Shown: one piece after another, positions 23,096 through 28,699 of the stretch
How positions within the stretch are numbered: position 1 is the first letter of the stretch
How the letters are laid out: every line of letters begins with the position of its first letter
DNA from: a virus
DNA length: 28,699 nucleotides
Virus record (IMG/VR): IMGVR_UViG_3300020203_000074
Coordinates: 1-28,699 of that record
Strand: one strand, 5' to 3'
Notes under the pieces: generated by a model
What the model was told of the DNA's origin: nothing
The model's database searches: none
Seen by the model: the letters and a program-made list of their open reading frames with translations, nothing else
Translations under genes and position numbers: made by a program

Positions 23096-26000
23096 ATGGC
23101 GTTTTTTGATAATCTCGGCAGTATTCTGGATCAACAATTTAATCTATCGGATAATAAATTAAGATCTCTCGATACGACCAACGATGACGGGTCGACTCAG
23201 CGTTTCGGCGCGCTCGGGGATTTTGCGGGCAAATTTGATCAATCTGCCGAGCGAAGATACCTTGAGAATGGATTTACAAAACATTCCAGACTCCCGAAAC
23301 AATTAGAAATCATGTCTCAAGAACCAGAGATTACGGTTCTTGTTAAAAAGAGAGAATTTTCATCACTCCGTGTTCAGACGAACACGGAACTTATGGATAA
23401 GCATGATAAATTGTTCTTGAAAGCATCGGCTATTCTTTTTAATAATAAATGTAATCAATTATCAGCATATGAAAAATTATCCAAGATAGAGAGGATCGCA
23501 CAGATTCAGAACAATGTTGAATATGCGATGCTGCCGATCTTGGTAGATGCGGCGGATGTCGTGGATTTATTTTCACCATCTATTTTGAGCCCCAATAAAC
23601 AACCTTCTAGTTTAAAAAAAGCAATCGAGAAAATTAGAAAATTAGTGGCGTTTAATCGTACCAGCGCCACTACACAATGGGTAGTTAACCGAAACAGTAG
23701 TTTCAAGACAACATACGGAATCGGTACCGGCGTGATTGAATTGACTACGGTAAATCAACTCGAAACCACCACTAGTATTAAATGGGGAAGTGGCTCCTGT
23801 AGCCTTTCACTATCCAATCCATTAGAAATCCTTGTAATTACGGATGAAGACATTGATCGTGCGATCAGTGATTCATTAAATCCGTTCTACAGCAGTACAT
23901 TTTTTCAATTAAGCAAAAGTGCCCTCGACAGCACCATGGCGCTGACTAAAAGACTATTAAATCTTAAAAGAAAAAATAGAGGTGTCAATCCGATCAAATT
24001 CATAGTTCAGCCGGATACGTTTCTTGGCAAAAAAGTAAGAGTATTGATCGACGGATTGGGAATAGAGATAAATCTTGATACGGATCCTGGGAATCGGAAC
24101 TTTGGTGAAGCCATCATAGGTGATGTTACGAATATCGATACAGCGGCTGATTTTGGAGGGCCGCTTGGAAATCAAGGTTTGAAAGGTCAAGAAAAAGATC
24201 TTATCAAATCTATTGCGAATTCAATATTCGCCCAACTCAGCACCGAAGCCAATACTGAAAGAAAATTAAGAAGTTTCAATAAAGATAATACGTTGCTACG
24301 AAAGCAGATGAGACTTCATTATAATCAAAAATCTATAATTCAGCCTCTTGATGAGATCCATGTATACATTAATAGTAAAAGTCAGTTAGATACGAAGATT
24401 CTTTCTGGTCTCCAGACAAGTTTTAATTCATTTGGATTTCAACAAAAGGTAAGTCAGGGACTGAATGGATTGAAGGATAGTCTAAATAGTCTTTTCAAAC
24501 CTGACGCTGGATTCAGCAAGATTGAAAAGGACGTTTTTGTTGGATCGGATTTTCCTAATTATCTTTGGTCGATGCTAAGGCATCATTTCGTAACGGATAA
24601 GGCCGGGACACATGTTTTTGCCGGGTTGGTAACATCAGCACCACAATCATACGGAAGCGGTGCGTTTACGTTACGTGTTCTGGGAGAAGACATGACTGCT
24701 TATTTTAAGCAAGGCAAGGTTAATTTTACTCCATCAGCCACAGATTTTGATCATCAGATTTACGATCCCGTGACTCCGTTCGACACGACATTTGATTCCA
24801 TTACCGGAAAAGCTGGCGGGAAGGGTGGAGGTGTACCGAAGCTTCTTCCACAAAACATTGATTTCATAACAAAAAATAATCCTAAATTTGACTCTGGTCC
24901 GGATAAAGGAAAAGAAGTCACGTTGACGAACTTTTTCAATAAGGATATGAAAGCAGATCCGGTAAGTAAACTTATTAATCAAATATATTACGCGCCATCT
25001 GGAATGGTATATCGTTGGAAATCAGGCATCGCCACTCTTACTCAAACAAAAAATACATTCAATCCAAGTGCATCCATTGTTGAAACTGTTATCACGAGAA
25101 CCACTAGCGATGCATTTGCCGGACAAGACGTGATGAATGTCCTGTCTTTATTATTAACTGGAGAGCCTTATAATTTTGCTACGTTTTATAAAAATGCTAT
25201 TCAGTTTGATTCGTACAAAACAGAACAAACTGTCGATGCCTCGTATTATAGAGGTCTTCTTAATAATTTAAAGAAAAACAATCGTCTTTATGGAAATTAC
25301 ATTCCATTCAAACGTCTCAGCATACCTGAATCCCAAACAGCTCTGGCTATACGTACCCAAACAGATCTCTTGAATGATTCTAGCCAATTAGAATCTCTTC
25401 TGAGAGAACGAGCAATTCTATTCGATCGTTTATCTATGGTTACGTCTGGAGGAGTTTCGTCGGGGCAAGACGGTACGGCTCAACAAGACAGTACCCTTGT
25501 ATTCAAAGTAAGAATAAAAGAGTTAGATGAACAGATCGGTGAAAAGCAAAAAGCAGTCAATCAAGCCATGAATTCAGGGGAAAAATTCCTCAGTATACAG
25601 GGTGATGATATTTCGTTTGAAGTTGGCGGTCTGATGGACACGGGTAAATCTACCCTTACTGAACAATCACGTCTGAGGAAAGAATTAAGAAGAAAGCTTA
25701 ATTATTTGACACGTCGATTGATGTATCGTGTCAAATCCAATGATGATTCGAATCTATTGATTGTAGATGACTCGTATGATAAAGACTATGATTTTCAAGC
25801 TTTTAGTAAATCCGTAACAGGAAATATGAATGATTTTTCTAGCGATTATTCATATGTAGGAGAACAGATTAACAATGTTGCGGGGATTTTGGATTTGGAA
25901 GTATTTTGTGACTCACAGGGTCATATTCAGATCCGTCCTCCTCAATACAACCGTGTTCCACAGAGCGTATTCTACAAAATGTTTCAGATGAAGGAGCAAT

Positions 26001-27940
26001 TGGGAATCCAGCTGTTTCCATCGTTTCTAGAAGACCTGTTTAAAAATCAAGTAAAGAGTCTTGTTGAAAATATAGAAGTTGTTGAAGATGAGATCAGGTA
26101 TTATGCATTGGCGCTCGGAAAAGCGTCTGATGATGAAGTCACGGCATTAATAAATATAGGCGGAGGTACATTTACTTTCGTATCAGCCCAGGATGGAAAA
26201 ATCGCTTCATTGGAAGCTATTTTTAATGAAAAAGATCCCGACGATAAAACAAAGGTATCGGATTCTTCTGAATTAGTTAGAAACTTAGGTGATTTATCTA
26301 GTTCGTTGGAACGTCAGGCAAAAAATACCGGATCTGTATTTAATATTCAAAAACGAGTAAGTCTTGTATCTCAAACATCAGTCAGTAATATTAATACATT
26401 CATCACATCTTCTGATAAGTTACAAGATCGTTCAGATGCGATTGTTAATCGGTTAACATCAAAAACAGGTGTAGCTCCGGTTCAGTTGAAAAGCTTACTG
26501 GTCAATACTGATAAACTAAAAACCACCAGTGCCATTGATGTCTTCAAAATAACCAAAGAAATTGCGGGACTGATCGGTAGGAGGCAGAATCTTGTCAAGT
26601 CTGCCGCGAGTGCCGTTAAAAGTATGAAGGATACGTACGAAACTACAACTTCCGGCGGAGAGTCGAATAAGGTTACGTTCCAGAATCTTTTCACCAAAAA
26701 AGATGTTCCGGAAATATTAGAAAATATGATCGAGGATGAATCCTATGATGATTATGGATTTGGATCCGGTTCAAGGTACGTTATACGGAACCGAAACATA
26801 ATTTCATATGATTTTAATGAAAAACCACCTGGTTTTAATATGGTCAGGGTAGACGGGTTGTTCGCGGAAGGATTCGCGGACGCTCCGGGAGATTTGAGTC
26901 TTAGCAAGAGCGGAGGAAACGCTCTCACGAGCGCATATGCTGTGGATTATGATCTTTGGAGAATGTACGGACTCAAAGGTACTCAAGCCGTTACGGTTCC
27001 GTTTTTTAGCGATCCCGATACTCAATGTGCGCCGTACGCGGTATCATTGCTGAATCGTGAAAGAGGTAAAATATTTACCGGATCCGCAACATTGGTAGGA
27101 AATGAATTCCAACAGCCTGGTGAAGTTGTATATTTTGAACCAAGAAATATATTATTTTACGTACAATCAGTAAGTCATATTTTTACTTATGGAAGTGTTT
27201 TCAAAACGACCATCAATATGTCGCACGGACATGGTTTGGGAGAATACATCCCAACATCGTTCGATGTTATTGGTAAGGTTCTGTATCGAAACAGAGATCA
27301 AGTTAATCAGACTGTCTATAAGGGGCCGGACTCAGGGGATCAGAAGTTAGGAACGATTATCTTGGCTCCCGTGGGTGGGTCGGTCTTGAAGTCAGCGGCC
27401 AGCGGAGCAGCAGGGGCCAGCGGAGCAACAGGCGAATCTGGCGGGGATCAAATTGCAGCGGATCCGTACGGATCCAAAAACAAAAATATATTGTTGAATA
27501 TCGGAAGGAGCATTTTCTCTTTCATGACACCAAATTCAGACAAGGTTCTTCCGACAGTTCAGATCAGAATATTCTTCAATAGCAAAAAAGGAATCAACAC
27601 CGTAACACCTGAATTAAAAGAAGCTGCTGAATTTGTTAAGAAGTTCCTTACCGCGGAAAATTCTAAAAAAGCCACGGCAGCTTTCGGCAGCAGTGATCCT
27701 CCCGCGCCCGCGCTCGCGGATGATTCCGTGTTTTTACCATTGCCGAAAGAATTAGTAACGATAGAAGAAATAGATCGTGGAAAAGAATCTGAACCCAGAC
27801 AACCATCATCTTTTGCGTGGGATGCCGTAAACAATCTTAACAATAATTCATCAGCATCCTCCGGAGCCTCATCAGACGGAATAAAGAGAGAGAAAATACT
27901 TGCAAGTTCTGTTATAGATATCTGGCTGGTTAGCGAATAA
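23096..27940 (+). CDS. Giant baseplate hub protein
   Basis: A 1614-aa protein, far longer than T4 gp27 or P2 gpD. The N-terminal 110 residues carry a short attachment region. Beta-rich domains follow, with helical segments at about residues 800-830 (VFKVRIKELDEQIGEKQKAV) and 1160-1230. Residues about 1321-1385 form a clear late-control-D/hub-like module: IFTGSATLVGNEFQQPGEVV, YFEPRNILFYVQSVSHIFTY, then SVFKTTINMSHGHGLGEY. An A/G/S-rich linker (about 1432-1450, AASGAAGASGATGESGG) and a C-terminal domain ending DIWLVSE follow. The next gene is an OB-fold spike, so hub and spike are neighbours as in T4 gp27-gp5. It is the adaptor between tube and spike. Enlargement is by inserted domains of unknown fold. 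Confidence 0.8.
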   Translation: MAFFDNLGSILDQQFNLSDNKLRSLDTTNDDGSTQRFGALGDFAGKFDQSAERRYLENGFTKHSRLPKQLEIMSQEPEITVLVKKREFSSLRVQTNTELMDKHDKLFLKASAILFNNKCNQLSAYEKLSKIERIAQIQNNVEYAMLPILVDAADVVDLFSPSILSPNKQPSSLKKAIEKIRKLVAFNRTSATTQWVVNRNSSFKTTYGIGTGVIELTTVNQLETTTSIKWGSGSCSLSLSNPLEILVITDEDIDRAISDSLNPFYSSTFFQLSKSALDSTMALTKRLLNLKRKNRGVNPIKFIVQPDTFLGKKVRVLIDGLGIEINLDTDPGNRNFGEAIIGDVTNIDTAADFGGPLGNQGLKGQEKDLIKSIANSIFAQLSTEANTERKLRSFNKDNTLLRKQMRLHYNQKSIIQPLDEIHVYINSKSQLDTKILSGLQTSFNSFGFQQKVSQGLNGLKDSLNSLFKPDAGFSKIEKDVFVGSDFPNYLWSMLRHHFVTDKAGTHVFAGLVTSAPQSYGSGAFTLRVLGEDMTAYFKQGKVNFTPSATDFDHQIYDPVTPFDTTFDSITGKAGGKGGGVPKLLPQNIDFITKNNPKFDSGPDKGKEVTLTNFFNKDMKADPVSKLINQIYYAPSGMVYRWKSGIATLTQTKNTFNPSASIVETVITRTTSDAFAGQDVMNVLSLLLTGEPYNFATFYKNAIQFDSYKTEQTVDASYYRGLLNNLKKNNRLYGNYIPFKRLSIPESQTALAIRTQTDLLNDSSQLESLLRERAILFDRLSMVTSGGVSSGQDGTAQQDSTLVFKVRIKELDEQIGEKQKAVNQAMNSGEKFLSIQGDDISFEVGGLMDTGKSTLTEQSRLRKELRRKLNYLTRRLMYRVKSNDDSNLLIVDDSYDKDYDFQAFSKSVTGNMNDFSSDYSYVGEQINNVAGILDLEVFCDSQGHIQIRPPQYNRVPQSVFYKMFQMKEQLGIQLFPSFLEDLFKNQVKSLVENIEVVEDEIRYYALALGKASDDEVTALINIGGGTFTFVSAQDGKIASLEAIFNEKDPDDKTKVSDSSELVRNLGDLSSSLERQAKNTGSVFNIQKRVSLVSQTSVSNINTFITSSDKLQDRSDAIVNRLTSKTGVAPVQLKSLLVNTDKLKTTSAIDVFKITKEIAGLIGRRQNLVKSAASAVKSMKDTYETTTSGGESNKVTFQNLFTKKDVPEILENMIEDESYDDYGFGSGSRYVIRNRNIISYDFNEKPPGFNMVRVDGLFAEGFADAPGDLSLSKSGGNALTSAYAVDYDLWRMYGLKGTQAVTVPFFSDPDTQCAPYAVSLLNRERGKIFTGSATLVGNEFQQPGEVVYFEPRNILFYVQSVSHIFTYGSVFKTTINMSHGHGLGEYIPTSFDVIGKVLYRNRDQVNQTVYKGPDSGDQKLGTIILAPVGGSVLKSAASGAAGASGATGESGGDQIAADPYGSKNKNILLNIGRSIFSFMTPNSDKVLPTVQIRIFFNSKKGINTVTPELKEAAEFVKKFLTAENSKKATAAFGSSDPPAPALADDSVFLPLPKELVTIEEIDRGKESEPRQPSSFAWDAVNNLNNNSSASSGASSDGIKREKILASSVIDIWLVSE

Positions 27941-28699
27941 ATGAAACCATTTAATAAAATACCCGGGACTCTCCAGAGAGGTCAGGTTGAATCGAGACTC
28001 GGACCCGATGGAAAGCTATCCGTTTCTCTCCTGAATGGAGAAGGAAAAGTTAATGTTCCGTATCTTCCGGGCTATTTTGGAGAACAGGGCCACTTTATCG
28101 GAGGTTCTCCTCAACCCGGAACTCCTGTTACGGTTCAACAAGCCGAAGGTGGAGAATATTTCTTAATAAACCAAATTGTTAAAAGCAATCTTTACCAATC
28201 ATTAAATATTTCTGGCAACTCACTTCTGATCCAGAGCGATTCCGGAACAAAAATAAACCTTGATCCGGATCAATATATTTCAATCGGAAACGATTATACA
28301 CAATTAAGGATTGATCCGAATCGTAATATACTTTCTAGTAATATTAATGAAAAATTCTCTGTATCGGAAGCCAGTATAAATATTGAAGGAATTGTAAAGC
28401 GAGATCTTAATCCTAGAGATACCGAAAGCAATGTATCGAGGAGAGAATCGCATGAATATGATGATTCGTTAGTGCCGATTTGTTTCGATCCATCGACTCC
28501 ATTTGATGCCCTGACGATTGATCAGAACGATCAGAATTCAAGCAGCATTGCCCGGAATCTCCCTTTTATTGAAAAGAGAGAGATGGTTTATGAATTCGCA
28601 CATAGTTTCGGATACGAATCTGATCCAGCCGAAGCGTCCAGATATACTAGAAATAAAATCAACACCACTCCACTGAAATACAACCGTAGAGAAGCCCGG
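27941..28699 (+). CDS. Central tail spike with OB-fold (gp5/gpV-like), 3' end outside window
   Basis: The frame starts at ATG right after the hub TAA and is open to the window end (253 codons seen). Residues about 10-70 match the N-terminal OB-fold of baseplate spikes: RGQVESRLGPDGKLSVSLLN, then VNVPYLPGYFGEQGHFIGGS, then PGTPVTVQQAEGGEYFLIN. Residues about 85-150 are repeating short strands (LLIQSDSGTKINLDPDQYIS, LRIDPNRNILSSN), which look like a beta-helix stem. The remainder is acidic and polar. It should be the membrane-piercing tip at the centre of the baseplate. The ribosome binding site is poor and the start is coupled to the hub stop. Possible lysozyme or later domains lie outside the window. 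Confidence 0.8.
   Translation, partial: MKPFNKIPGTLQRGQVESRLGPDGKLSVSLLNGEGKVNVPYLPGYFGEQGHFIGGSPQPGTPVTVQQAEGGEYFLINQIVKSNLYQSLNISGNSLLIQSDSGTKINLDPDQYISIGNDYTQLRIDPNRNILSSNINEKFSVSEASINIEGIVKRDLNPRDTESNVSRRESHEYDDSLVPICFDPSTPFDALTIDQNDQNSSSIARNLPFIEKREMVYEFAHSFGYESDPAEASRYTRNKINTTPLKYNRREAR

Overview
The window is part of the structural (tail) region of a large tailed phage with a contractile tail (myovirus type). The calls that fix this are a tail sheath (15553-18294), a tail tube (18342-18965), a two-frame tail assembly chaperone with a readable -1 slippery site (19049-20010), a tape measure (20022-22166), a gp53/gp54-like baseplate or tube-initiator protein (22216-23073), a very large baseplate hub (23096-27940) and the start of a gp5/gpV-like central spike with an OB-fold (27941 to the window end). 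Genes are packed with short gaps, ATGA or TAATG overlaps and mostly Shine-Dalgarno (SD)-type starts. Stops TAA, TAG and TGA all end genes, so the code is standard. The host cannot be named from the sequence. No tRNA, rRNA, CRISPR array, IS element or integrase was seen.

Layout. (a) 1-1967, plus strand, accessory genes: the end of an unknown gene, a patatin-like phospholipase, a small HNH endonuclease, a 77-aa unknown and a cold-shock protein. (b) 1976-2983, the only minus-strand block: three tightly coupled small genes, one of them 54 aa, ending in a coiled-coil protein with a C-terminal membrane segment (holin/XhlA-like shape). (c) 2987-9365, plus strand, tail-tip and appendage genes: two related Ig-like proteins, an HEITH metallopeptidase, an FN3 protein with a zinc-ribbon-like motif and HxH motifs, a beta-helix tail fibre, a small possible chaperone and a polyglycine adhesin like the gp38 class. 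(d) 9376-9813, a small membrane protein. (e) 9909-14603, a giant fibre or spike protein whose beta-helix is cut by one in-frame TAA and resumes nine bases later at a GTG with its own SD. (f) 14627-28699, the core contractile tail in the usual assembly order, broken by a strong terminator after the tube gene.

How it fits together. The tape measure sets tail length, and the chaperone pair (made in two forms by frameshifting) loads it. Tube and sheath polymerise around it from the hub/spike complex, and the fibre, adhesin and Ig/FN3 proteins form the receptor-binding periphery. The most interesting points are the split spike, the complete -1 frameshift signal, and a DGY tripeptide that recurs 13 times in seven unrelated virion proteins. 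Also notable are the minus-strand mini-operon, the patatin and metallopeptidase inside a structural cluster, and the long GGC-codon tracts in the adhesin.
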